Shown in pieces: positions 22,788-33,542 of a DNA stretch of 64,000 nucleotides. Numbering within the stretch: the first letter of the stretch is position 1; each line of letters opens with the position of its first letter. Origin of the DNA: Pascua guehoae (Eukaryota; Basidiomycota; Tremellomycetes; Trichosporonales; Trichosporonaceae); the NCBI GenBank assembly GCA_001600415.1, contig BCJX01000012.1, positions 484,676-548,675 of the forward strand, written 5' to 3'. A program made the position numbers and the translations under genes. A model generated the notes under the pieces. The model was given only the letters and a program-made list of their open reading frames with translations. It searched no databases and was not told where the DNA came from.

Positions 22788-23634
22788 ATGGCCAGTACGC
22801 CCCCCTCGGCCGTACTCCAGAATGTCTACTATGAGCGGGTAAGCGATTTCCATCGTCTCCAGCCAAACCCCAGACCCCGGGCACTGACGCGACGCGCCTC
22901 GAACAGAAAGCCGGCACCGCTCGTCCGTGCTACATCTGCCGCCGTCCAACGGCGACTGTGCTGGCGACGGTAAAGACGGACGACTTTCTCTATACGTGTG
23001 AGGGACACCTGTCTGATCCGTACGTAGCGAGCGGCCGGAAGAGCATGTGAGATGAGAGGGCTGACACGCCGTCTTTGCATGTCTCCCCATCCCTTCCTGC
23101 AACACACTATGGCACTTGGGATTCCGGACGTTCATTCACCGTTTACCAATGGGTGTGCATGCAGCGGCTTGTAGGTACCCCGTCCTGGTCGCGGTTCCAA
23201 GACTCAACGCCCAGCGCGACTGTCATTGCGGCCCCGCCGTCGGGCCCGAGCGCAGAGGACATTCGCAAGGTCATTGCCGACTACAATGCGCGCGAGGAAA
23301 AGCGGACAAAGGCAAAGGAGGCAAAGGACAAGGACAAGGACAAGGACGACAAGAAGGATGGGAAAAAGGACGACAAGAAGAGCGATACGCCAGACTCGTC
23401 AAAGCCGTCGTCCCCGCCCACGACTGGCATTCCGTCGTCTTCATCCCCCGCGCAGACACATCGCAAGTTTGCCCTCCACCGGGCCCTGTTTGAGAGCCGC
23501 AAGGCCGAGATGCGCAGACGCGAGCAGAGCACAAGAGCAAAGGAAGTCTCAAAGGGTAGGACCAGTGGAGTGCAGCGTACGCGACTGCTGACCCCCCCTT
23601 AGGATTGCCCCAGGTGCCGCGTGGATCTTTCTAG
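22788..23634 (+). CDS. VFA1: VPS4-associated protein 1 (Vfa1) homologue
   Basis: Exons 22788-22838, 22907 to about 23023, about 23165 to 23555 and 23603-23634 encode about 196 residues, close to the yeast protein's length. The N-terminal part carries the Vfa1 zinc-finger-like signature, CYICRRP followed by a CEGHLSD block. The middle is a highly charged Lys/Asp coiled stretch, and the C-terminus is the conserved LPQVPRGSF. In yeast Vfa1 binds the MIT domain of the ESCRT AAA-ATPase Vps4 and regulates it on endosomes. The second intron is uncertain: a good GTACGT donor at 23020 gives the wrong phase with the only nearby acceptor (23164), so a GTAGCG donor at 23024 is used here. An annotator should check this with RNA data. 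Confidence 0.85.
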
Positions 23635-23788
23635 AGACGAGACTGCATCATGGGTACAGACATGCTAGAGCATACGCCAACTGATATGGTACAAGTTGTC
23701 CGGTTGAAATGTAGACCTGGCGGTCACCGTAGTGGGTGGCCTCAGTGTCCAAGAGCGGTGCAAGCCGTCGCGTCACAGACGCCGCGTC

Positions 23789-25140
23789 CTACTTGTCCTC
23801 TGGCAGCTTGAGTGTGGCGATGATAGCTTCGAGCGCCTTGTTACCGCCAAGCGCCTGGATTTCATCGCTGATCTGCGAGAGGAGGGTAGACAGGACAGTG
23901 CGCGTGTACTCGAACGACATGGTGTGGTTCTCGAGAAGGTCGACAATGTGTGATTTAACCGACCGCGAGGCGGTTCGCTTCTGCAGCACATCTCACGGAA
24001 TGAGCCATAGGCGGGGGGGTCCTGCGGCGTTGTACTCACTGAGAATCTGTCGGCTTGAAACATCAGCCCGAACACCGTGGACGATGGGGAAGCTAAACTT
24101 GCCCTCGGTGAGGTCCTCGCAGTAGCCCTTTCGGACCGCGTACTGGCATTAGCTGGATTCTCCCCGCGATCTCTCACCTGGTCCGACTGGAGGTTCATGT
24201 AATCGTCGCGTATTTGGAAGTAGACAGAGATGAGGTTGACCAGTGGCACATAGTCGCTATACGTCAGCCACAAAAGTCCATCAAAGGCCTATCGCAGACT
24301 CACACCGTCGATGTCGACATGGCCATCATGAGCTTGACAACAAGGCGGAACAGGCCACCGGTTTCTGCCATCAGTTTCCAGCTCTCCCATTCTTTCATTG
24401 TCCGACTCACTCCCAAGAACCATCTGAATGTATTCCTCTTCAGTCGGACATGTGAGACTGTCACGCCAGTAGATCTCCATGCCCTGGCCACGGTGGAGGT
24501 TGATCAATTCCTCTGAGCATCAGCACATGACAGCCTTAATAGGCTCCGAACCCACCGGTGACCATTGGAGCGAGGTCTCCCTTTCCACCCTTTCCTTTGC
24601 CCTCTTCACCACGAAGCTTCAGGAGCTCGTCGTACGCAAGAAAGTAGACATAGTTGGCAGTGTTGATCGTTTGGGCCACCCCAAAGATTTGGTGTGCGAC
24701 GGGAACGCCACGTCGCAGCTCGGAGCCGTCCTCGACATCATCGACGCTGGTACGAGGTCAGTTGCGTAATTTGGAATTCACCAACTGTACGTACAGGAGA
24801 CTCGCATTGTGTAGCATTTGTACGACGCGGCGAATGACCTCGAGTTCGGCGGGGGGGACATGGAGCCACACGTTGAAGGCATCCATGAGATGACCTCGCA
24901 CGTCCTTTCCTGGCACCGAGCATAGATAATCAAACGGCTCGAGAAGGATCTGGAGATTTTAGCGAGTGTACAGAGTTGTAAGGTGTCAATAAACAGCGTG
25001 GTGGGGAGTCGATTCTGCGAGGGAAAGCAGAGACGAGTTGCAGACTGGCCGCTGGGGTGCGAGATTCACTCCCTCACCTCTTCTTGCTTTGGCGTCCAGG
25101 CCGACGACTTGAAGGTCTCTCGCAACTTGGAGTAGTCCAT
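23789..25140 (-). CDS. BTS1: Geranylgeranyl diphosphate synthase
   Basis: Multi-exon minus-strand gene of about 340 residues, starting [15 protein letters not shown] (25140 leftwards) and ending LKLPEDK with a TAG at 23789-23791. It has both aspartate-rich motifs of trans-prenyltransferases, a first DDVED near residue 75 and a second RDDYMN near residue 230. It also has conserved [16 protein letters not shown] and KTGGLFRL-like segments. It condenses farnesyl diphosphate with isopentenyl diphosphate to give GGPP for protein prenylation, carotenoids and quinone side chains. The short residue set upstream of the first aspartate motif fits GGPP synthases rather than longer-chain enzymes. At least seven introns are present. 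SEC62 lies head-to-head about 450 bp away. Confidence 0.92.
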
Positions 25141-25592
25141 TGTGGGCGGAGAGATCTTCCTCGAGGATACTGTGATGGACGGAGATAGGGGGGTGGGCTG
25201 CGGAGTGGGAATAGATGAGATTGAAGAATGTCTGGTGGTAATGGATGATGACGACGACCCAGTAGTGGGTGGCGTGGATCATGGTGGCGTGGATCATGTC
25301 TTGCTTGGTCCACCTCCACCCCAGGGGCCAGCGGCAATGGCGGTACACGGTGCCTGGCTGGCCACATGGCACAGCACGCTGGTCGCGTGCAATCTGATTC
25401 CGTACTGCCACGTGTCTTGCGTCTCCAACGGCATGTCCCATGTCCCTTCCTTGGGTGTGTGTTGCGTCGCGTCACCACCACCTGGCTGTGCTGCTCGAAC
25501 TGACAGACACTGCTACTGTCGACTGTTCCTCCCATCCACATCCACCCCATCTACATTACCACCTCCACCCACCTCCACCACTCTACCTCACC
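25141..25592. other. Shared promoter of BTS1 and SEC62
   Basis: A 452-bp divergent intergenic region. The part next to SEC62 is rich in CCAC/CTACC repeats (25535-25590), a common type of pyrimidine-rich leader here. No gene is seen. Confidence 0.65.
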
Positions 25593-26990
25593 ATGGCCCC
25601 TCCTTCGGATGCCACGTCCGTACTGGACGCACAGTGAGTCACTTGCCCAACTGTCATCCTGAGTGCACTACTAACAATGCAGGAAAAACGTAAGTTCACA
25701 AGCCATGCTCGACCCCGACGATCCCCGTCGCCTGGTTGCTACCTCCCTTTGGACACCGCCGCGCGCGGGGTGACCAACTCCCGACTCTGTCCTGGCTTCA
25801 AGCCTGTGCTGACGGTTACAGGCTCCTTCCCCTCTCAAGGCTGTTGCCGAGTTCCTCCGTGGCAAGAATGGGCCCAAGGTCCGCCGCGGCGTTCTGAACG
25901 GCAAGCGCGTCGACTACTTCAAGGGTGAGGCGAGGGGAGGCTTGCGGAAAGGACCCCAAGTCATCAAGCTAACATGAACAGGCAAGACGGCCGTTCGTGT
26001 CCTCCTGGGGCCTCAGTATCAGAAGCTGAAGAATGTTCCCGTTGTCAAGACTGAGGATGAGGCAAAGGCGTTGATGTCTTCTGTTCTTCCACAGTGCGTA
26101 CAAGGTCGTGGTGTAAGGAGAACAACGGTGGTGTTGGGCCGTGTTACAGTCATGGGTTGGGTATTTGATGGGGACGCTGTGTCCCTGCTATTCGCGCCCC
26201 TCGAGCCAGGCATGAAGACACTACGGAGAACCGTGGTGCCTTTGAGCTAACGCCGTAGCGCCTTCTTCCTCCGTGTCGACCGCCCCGAGATGAACCCCCC
26301 TACGCCCTCTGGCATGCCCAAGACGCTCCAGTTGGCGCCCCAACAGCAGTTCGATCCCGCCATGCACTATGCGTGGTTCTACGACGGCTCGCCGCTCTGG
26401 ACCATTGTCGGCGGCATCGCCATGGTCGCCGTCATGCTGGCCGGCGTCATGTTCCCCCTCTGGCCCGTCAAGCTCCGCATTGGCGTCTGGTACCTCTCGG
26501 TGGGCGCGCTTGGCCTCGTCGGCGCGTTTATTGTGCTGGCCATTATTCGGCTCATCTTCTGGTGCTTTACCAAGATCTTCCTCGCAAAGGCAATTTGGAT
26601 GTTCCCCAACCTCTTTGAAGACGTCGGCTTTGTGAGTGCACACGGTGGTGGACTGAGGGAGCGCAAGCAAGTCTCTGACAACAGGTCGACTCGTTCATTC
26701 CTCTGTGGTCGTGGGACGAGCCCAAGAAGAAGAAGATGCGCAAGGTTGGAGAGAAGCACAGGAAGGAGAAGAAGGAGCGGTCGGAGAAGAAGTCGGCACG
26801 CGTGCCTGTCATCCCTCCCGGCACGGTCGGCGATGCCGTCCCTGCCACGGCCGCCGCCGAGGCTGCGGCTGCTCCTGCACCTGCTGCCGCCGAAACGTCC
26901 TCTGCGGCCTCGACCGCAACTGCGCCAGCGGCTACCGCGGCCGGCACTCGCAGCAGGCGTGCGGTAACGGTGGAGGATGCTGACGAGTAG
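25593..26990 (+). CDS. SEC62: Protein-translocation subunit Sec62
   Basis: Six exons: 25593-25633, 25683-25689, 25822-25924, 25982-26093, 26259-26631 and 26685-26990. They give 313 residues with all phases consistent. The conserved N-terminal cytosolic domain contains AVAEFLRGKNGPKVRRGVLN and YFKGKTAVRVLL. Two adjacent membrane spans follow (WTIVGGIAMVAVMLAGVMF, then a span ending FIVLAIIRLIFWC), as in all Sec62 proteins. The C-terminus is basic (EPKKKKMRKVGEKHRKEKKE), then Ala-rich. Sec62 is the ER-membrane partner of Sec61/Sec63 in post-translational import. The second exon is only 7 nt long. Confidence 0.94.
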
Positions 26991-27088
26991 CGTGGAGTAG
27001 CGGCGGTGCAGATACGCCCTCGTCAAGCCGTACATTAGTCCTCGATCAGACATGCATGGCACATTCATATACATATCGACAGAGTTTT

Positions 27089-28430
27089 CTACGCAGCACC
27101 AAGGAACTGCTGCCGCTGCGAGGATGTCAGCTCCCACACCCATGGCGAGTGTTTGCACTTACCAGTTGCTTGACAGAGGCCTGTTGGGTGGGGTCGAGTG
27201 CGTTGATTTGGTCGGGCGTAAGCTGCAGGACCTGAACGAGCATGGCCTATTGTCAGTACAGTGTGTCACTTTTATACGGCTCACCCTCTGGTCCTCTGGC
27301 AAACCAGCGAGAGCTGCCTGGGTCGAAGGCGGCAGGGGAGGAGGGGTCGGGGCCGCGGCGGGCTGAGCGGGCGGGTATCCTCCGTATTGTTGTTGAGCCG
27401 GAGCGGGCGCAGGAGGAGGAGCGTTGTATCCAGCGGCGCCCGCAGGAGGGCCGTAGTTGGAGCTCGCGGGCTGCGCAGGCGGGTAGGGCGGGAACGAGGC
27501 AGGCGTTGCATTCTGCGCCTGGTAGGCAGGATATGCGTTTCCGGCGGGGGGTGGGTAGGCACCAGCGCTGGCGCCAGCTCCCGCACCGGCTTGCGTTGGG
27601 GGTAGGGGCTGGATGCGCTGCAGAACCGAAGGGTCGACAATGTTCATGAGGAGCATGGCTTGGAAGAGGGCGTACGCGAGCTGCGGACGCGAGGTAAGCA
27701 GCTGGCGCGCCTGTTCTGGCTGCGTCGCAATAAAGTTCTTGACGCTAGCCATGACTTCCTGCATCTGTCCCGGGTTGACGTCTGCCAGAGTCTTGGAGAT
27801 TGCGTCCGTAGCCTTCTGTCCAGGACCGAGCTCCTGTCCTGGTGGGAGCTGGTTCAGGTCCACAGGTGGCTGCTCCTCGCCTGCCCTCCCATGACCGAAT
27901 CCAGTGCGCGGAGGTGACGCATCACGGTGTCGTCCACCAAATGCACCGCCTGGTGCGCCTCCGCGGCGCCCGCGAGGACCGTCCTCTGTAGAGAGCTCGA
28001 TGCGAACGGGGCGGCCGTTGATGGGCACTTCCTGGAGGTTGCGCAGAGCCGAGAGCGCCGTCGCCTCGTCTATTGTCAGCTATAGCTTGTGGTTGTGGAT
28101 CTCACCATAGTACTGCACAAAAGCATAGCCCTTTGAACGGCCCTGTGCATCGAACTTGATCCTTGGGAGGGTTAGGGGGACAAAAGGAAGGTAAACTTGG
28201 GAACAAGGGAATGACGCACTCGACGTTGCTGACCGGTCCTACTTCTGAAAAGACGGTCGCAATCTGTTCCTCGGACACATCGCTACACGTCAGTTTGGTT
28301 GCACACTGGGACACGTCAGGTGACATACTAAGGGATGTTTGCAACTGCGCAAAGGTCAGCATTGGTACAACAAAAGGCATTTTGCGCATGCAAGGGAAGG
28401 ACTGGACTGACCGAATACAGTGCGCGGCAT
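27089..28430 (-). CDS. RNA15: Cleavage-stimulation factor CstF64/Rna15 homologue
   Basis: Minus-strand gene of about 355 residues starting MPRTVF. After splicing, the N-terminus is a single RRM: RNP2 VFVANIPY, then DVSEEQIATVFSEVGPV, then RNP1 GRSKGYAFVQY, then the ALRNLQEV helix. The middle holds the hinge domain (ISKTLADVNPGQMQEVMASV and QPEQARQLLTSRPQLAYALF), which binds CstF77/Rna14. A long Pro/Gln/Ala-rich linker follows, and then the conserved C-terminal helical domain (QVLQLTPDQINALDPTQQ). It recognises U- or GU-rich sites in pre-mRNA 3'-end formation. The first intron uses a GTCAGT donor. The stop codon at 27089 lies only 98 bp from the end of SEC62 on the other strand. Confidence 0.93.
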
Positions 28431-29731
28431 GGTGGGTAATGCAGCTCAGAGCCCAGATGCAATGCAAGCAGATTAGACGTGTCTCTGAGACGGGAGCCGG
28501 CGACGCCGTGATGAGGGCAACAATGCGCAGAGACGAGTGTGAGAAGGATGGGGGGGGTGAGAGATGTGATGGGGTATGTAGATGTTGTTTGCGAGCGACA
28601 GCAACGGGCAAATGTTGTGAATGAATTGATGGATGAATGATAATGATAATGGTGGTAATGCAATGACAGAGAAGCCAGCATCAAAGCACCACGACCGACT
28701 GGGACAATAATGACGCCCAGCAGGCCAGCAGCCAAAGTGCACCAAAAGCAGCTGGACAGTGGGCGGTGAACACGGAAGCAATTACACGTGGTACCCACGA
28801 GGTGGTTATTTGGCTCCGCTCGGCTGTCAGCCTCCATCCTCAACTAACCCAAGGCGCCGATCGCCGAGGTGATGCCGAGTGATGGACTGGACGGGGCCAG
28901 ACTTGGCCCGGGCCGCCACGGGGATAACGGCCAAAGAGGGTTGGGACAGCTGACAGGCTGCTGCGACAGACTGGAAACTGGCAAGGATGCAAACCGAACA
29001 GATGAACACTTGTGTTTCTTCTGTCAAATGTGTTTAACCACAGATTGTGTTCTGCCGCTAGCATAGCGGTCGTCTCAGCTTACCTGGTCTTGCCTTTGCC
29101 TTGCCTTTGCCCCCTCGCTTTGCCCCCTCGCTTTGCCCCCTCGCCTTGCCCCAATCACTTGCTGTAGTCTAATACCACTGAAGTTCAGTAGCACGCACCA
29201 TCCTAGTCGGGCACTTTGCGCACTCCCGCCACCGTTTTGCTTGACTCATGGACATTCCGTTACGGGAGACAAGCGCGGCGAACGCTACCATTAACCTTAA
29301 CATCCAATGACCCAGCTTTACGTCCTCGTGTGACCCCACTTAGGCCCGACGCGAAGCGATGCCAGAAGCGGACCACGGCGCTAGCATCATGGCTAGCATC
29401 ATGCTTGCTCACGCATGCCACGGGAGGAGTGTTCTGGCTATCGGGGTCCGGGTACAAGGTACTTTTGGGTATCAAGACCGACCGCAAAGCCGTGCCGAAC
29501 ACGGCGCGAATGCCGCCAGCGCCGGCAGATGGACAAGATCATGCTGGCACGCGATGCATTCTTCCAAGAACGCCGTGTTCGCCGGCCAGGAACAGTACGG
29601 CTATCGAGGCACACCTTGTCAAAGTTGGCAAGGCACACCGGAACCTGCGCCGTGCCCAAACGAACCGGCCAATTCATGGCAATTAGGTGCACGGCACTTT
29701 GGCGCGGGGGGGGGGGGGGGGGGGGGCCGGG

Positions 29732-29763
<32 letters not shown>

Positions 29764-30268
29764 CGGGGTGGGGGGGGGGGGGGGGGGGGGGGGGGGGAGA
29801 CTCCGGGGTAGATGTGGCTTTTTACCGATAGCCCGTGGGGTTAGGGACCGACCCTGTGTGGCACAGCGCCGCTCACCTGGGCGCCACCTGGTGGTCCCAC
29901 ATGGCCCGTTGCCTTTACGTGTTCCAGAGCTTAGCAACTCGGGACTCATTCTGTTTTCCCAGCTCCGCACGCTCTTGGCCGTCGTCCAAATTGGGATCTT
30001 TGAACAAGGAATGGCAAGCAGCCAAGCGTGCCAAGCGCCGTTTCTCCCGACTGGGTTTTTCACTCCCATCGCGTACCACACTGGACATTGAACGCCACTG
30101 GATCGCCGAATGCAGCAACATACCCTGCGGGGCAACACGACCCGTTTAGCGTTTGCGTGGTGCATTGCATTGCAGTTATAAACATGGACCATGTGAGGCC
30201 TATCTAGCTTCCCCAGCCTCGTAACAACTCATCCAACTCGTTCACCCCACAGTCCTTCGCTACTCAGC
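28431..30268. other. Intergenic 1.8 kb with poly-G run
   Basis: No gene recognised. Around 29091-29150 the string tttgccccctcgc recurs several times. A tandem ctagcatcatg pair lies near 29382-29403. A very long, slightly interrupted G run covers about 29706-29797. The rest is unremarkable. It includes the RNA15 promoter (left end) and the UNC-93-like gene promoter (right end). Confidence 0.6.
29706..29797. repeat. Long interrupted poly-G tract
   Basis: About 90 bases of almost pure G with a few C and T interruptions. Tracts of this kind recur in the window (31705, 53520, 53951, 62885, 63958). They are hard to sequence and may be inflated. Confidence 0.85.
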
Positions 30269-31702
30269 ATGAGCGAACACGTAAACGAACCCGTCACTCA
30301 CGTCGCGCCCGCGGGGCGTGCCAACAACTTGGCAATGAAACTGGCCAGCTTGAAGATTGGCCCCGTCCGCTGTAAGTATTGCCATGGCGACTCGCAGCTC
30401 CACAGTCACGCGACTGAGATAAGCTTGCGAGCAAGGGGGGAAGGAAGAGAAAGCCGCTGACATGCCACCAGACAACTCGCCTTGGACCCAAGTCGCCCTC
30501 ATGGGCTTTGTTTGCTTCTGTTCGCCCGGTCTCTTCAACGCCCTCAGCGGTCTCGGCGCTGGTGGTTCGCAGGACATTGCTCTGGTTGACATTACCAACA
30601 GTGTTCTCTACGGTCTCTTTGCTGTTACTGGTGCGTTACTAGCGCTACGGCATCTGACAAGGCGGGGATGTTAACTAGTTCTAGGTTTTGTCGCTGGCTC
30701 GATTAACAACATTCTTGGCACTCGTCTCACTCTTTGCATCGGCACAATGGGCTATTCAATCTACGTTGGTGGACTGTGGGCATTCCAGGTCCATGGCACG
30801 CGGCCGTTCCTGATCGTCTCGGGTGGTATTCTTGGCTTCTGTGAGTTTGTCTGGGAATGGTGACACACCGAAACCATTCAACAACAAAATAGACACTGAC
30901 ACGCGAATAGGTGCGGCCCTGTTGTGGACTGCCGAAGGCCAAGTCATGATGTCGTACCCCGAGGAAAAGGACAAGGGACGGGCGTTTGCAGTCTTCTGGG
31001 CAATCTTCTCGTTGGGCGGTGTCGTCGGCGCCGCCATCTCGCTCGGCCTCACCTACAGCTCGACCGCACCTGACGTTTCGACTGGTGTCTACCTTGCCTT
31101 CCTTATTATTATGCTTCTTGCCATCCTCTTGGCCTGGACCATCCTGCCCCCTCAATATGTCATCCGTGGAGATGGCACGCTTGTCGACCTCCAGGATCAC
31201 GTCTCCCCGAGTGTCGAGTTCAAGGGCTTCATTGCGCTTTTCAAGGACTGGCGCATGCTCGCTCTCTTCCCCATGGTATGTTCCTCTGCGTACTTAAACG
31301 TGCGGCATTTCTAACGGCCTAGTTCTTCATGTCCAACTACTACTACTCGTACCAGGGCGCCATCGTCGCGCATCTCTTCAACGCCCGTACTCGCTCGCTC
31401 TCGTCGCTGCTCACCAACTTTGGTGCCATTGTCGGTGCCATCCTCATCGGTCTTGTGCTCGACTATGCGCCATTCAAGCGCCGCAACCGCGCCATTACCG
31501 GATGGTGTGTCGTTCTCTTCTTCCAAATGCTCGTTTGGTCGTCCGGTACTGCATTCCAGCTTCAATTCAAGCGCACCGACGACAACGAAGACGACAAGTG
31601 GGACACTTTCACCGACCCCAGGGCTCGCGGTCCTCTTGTTCTCCTCTTCACCATGTACATTGCCGACGCAACCTACCAAGGTGAGTGAACGTGACCGATC
31701 GC

Positions 31703-31758
<56 letters not shown>

Positions 31759-32306
31759 CGTCTTTGGGTAGACGCGTGTGACATAGGGAAATGGCTGTGG
31801 ACTTGCGAGTGGCAAGAAAAAAAAAAAAAAAAAAAAAAAGCAAAAATCGCAACGAACATAAGCTGACATTCTTCTCAGGTCTCGCCTACTACACCATGTC
31901 GTCTCTTACCAACGACCCCTTCCGCCTCGCCCGTATGACCGGCTACTACAAGGGCGTGCAGTCTGCGGGCGCTGCCGTGTCTTTCGCCATGGACGCTGTC
32001 GAAACGCCCTTCCTCACAGAGGTCATTGTCAACTGGGTCATCATGGTTGCCGCCCTCGTCCCCTGCCTCATTGTCCTCCTCACTGTCGTCGACACAAACT
32101 ACGAGGTCGAGCAGGTCGTGCACGTCGAGGACCTTCCCTCGTCCGAGCTCCACGCCGCTCTCCCCCCCGGACACCACACCGAGGACGAGGAGATGCGCCA
32201 CGGTACGGCCGGACTTGGCAATGGCCACAAGGGCGGCAAGGGAAACGGCGACCTCGTCCACGTCGAGAAGGCTGGTTTTGACGAGGACAAGGCCTACCAC
32301 CACTAA
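30269..32306 (+). CDS. UNC-93-like MFS membrane protein
   Basis: Six exons: 30269-30371, 30472-30630, 30685-30840, 30911-31275, 31323-31680 and 31879-32306. They give 522 residues, all phases consistent. About 11-12 hydrophobic spans follow the pattern of the fungal UNC-93/DUF895 branch of the major facilitator superfamily. Typical parts are SPGLFNALSGLGAGG in span 1, AALLWTAEGQVMMSYP in the middle, SNYYYSYQG and the ending GYYKGVQSAGAAVSFAMD. The C-terminal tail is acidic and His/Gly-rich. The substrate is unknown; animal UNC-93 regulates a potassium channel, but the fungal proteins are uncharacterised. The last intron (31681-31878) contains a run of about 50 G and a run of about 23 A. Confidence 0.88.
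31705..31839. repeat. Poly-G and poly-A runs inside the last intron of the UNC-93-like gene
   Basis: About 50 G at 31705-31756 and about 23 A at 31817-31839. Exon phases on both sides are unaffected, so splicing tolerates the expansion. Confidence 0.9.
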
Positions 32307-33542
32307 AGGCCCACCAAACAACCAACCAACCTCGAACAGTGTCTGTAATTTTTTGTGCTGGGGCATAGACCGCGAGCATAAACCTCTGGAATTTTCAATA
32401 CCGCGCACCGTGAAATGTAATCTTCATCCTCTTTGGTCCCATTTACCATCTACCTCTTGCCTGCTGCCCCTTGGTTTGTCACCTCTGCAACTTCACACGC
32501 GCACGGGCTTGGAGGGGGTGACGTAGGCTGCCTCTATCGAGCCTGTGCGTCGTCCACGCGCCAACATGCCGCGGCGCCACCGCGGATTCCTGTCATTACC
32601 GCTCAGAAGTACCGCAGGAATAGATCGCATCGTTTCACCGTTGTTTGTGGCACTTCCAACATCACATCTGGACGACACATGTGCACTCTACAGCGTCAGT
32701 CGTCTAATCCACACAGCCACCGCGCCAATCATGCCCACCCTGTAGATACAGCCAAGGTCGTTGATAGCATGCACTTGACGGAATTATCTACAAAGCGCTC
32801 GGCACCGTTGCCTATCGCCCCAGGGCGTTGTGGGGCCAAGTCACGTTCTCGGCGAAAACGGCGCCAAGGCCACCGGCAGTGGCCGGCAGTTTAAATATAG
32901 GAACCCCCGACCTTGTTCCAACTCCGCACAACGAGATTGCGGTGCGGCCGATCAAAACGGCGTTCAATGGTGGCGCACCCCGTGTTGCTTTGATAGCACC
33001 CGCGCGCAAGTTGCCGAGCGTGCCGAGATTGGGTGTTGGGGTCGGGTTTGTCTCCCGACTGTGGACTGGCACGGAGGGGAACTGCTGGTCGATGGTTGTA
33101 CATGAGGACATGGGCATTACACGAGGACATGGGCATTACACGAGAACATGGGCATTACATGAGGACATGGGCATTTGGCGATAAGCAGTGCTCTAGTGGA
33201 CAGTGACAGGTGCGCAGTATTAGCCTGGTAGCACCAGCGGGGTAAGGGGCGCGGGTGGCCTGTCTCTCTTCCCCCACATCTCGAGCTGTCAGTGGCGGTA
33301 CTCCGTTGTCAGTGGAGGAATTCGTTATCAGCGACGCTGGACGTCGGCACGGCGCGATGAGCCGGTGTGAACGTACCCCCATGTCGCTGATAGCTGATGC
33401 GGTGCGATGTAGCCTTGGTTATAGTTAGTCACAACCAGGTTCGCCCAAGCCTCAATGCCGCACGACTCGCATGCATCTAATGGTTTCGCTGGTTGAAGTC
33501 TCATACACACAAGTCCGTTTCCATGCAGTCTCGCGCCTGCGC
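32307..33542. other. Convergent intergenic region
   Basis: A 1.2-kb region between the 3' ends of the UNC-93-like gene and the acyl-CoA dehydrogenase. No gene is seen; small ORFs have no domains. It contains a 19-20-bp tandem repeat at 33102-33177. Confidence 0.6.
33102..33177. repeat. Four 19-20-bp tandem units
   Basis: The unit acatgaggacatgggcatt is repeated four times with one or two changes (ga/gg, acgag/atgag). Confidence 0.9.
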
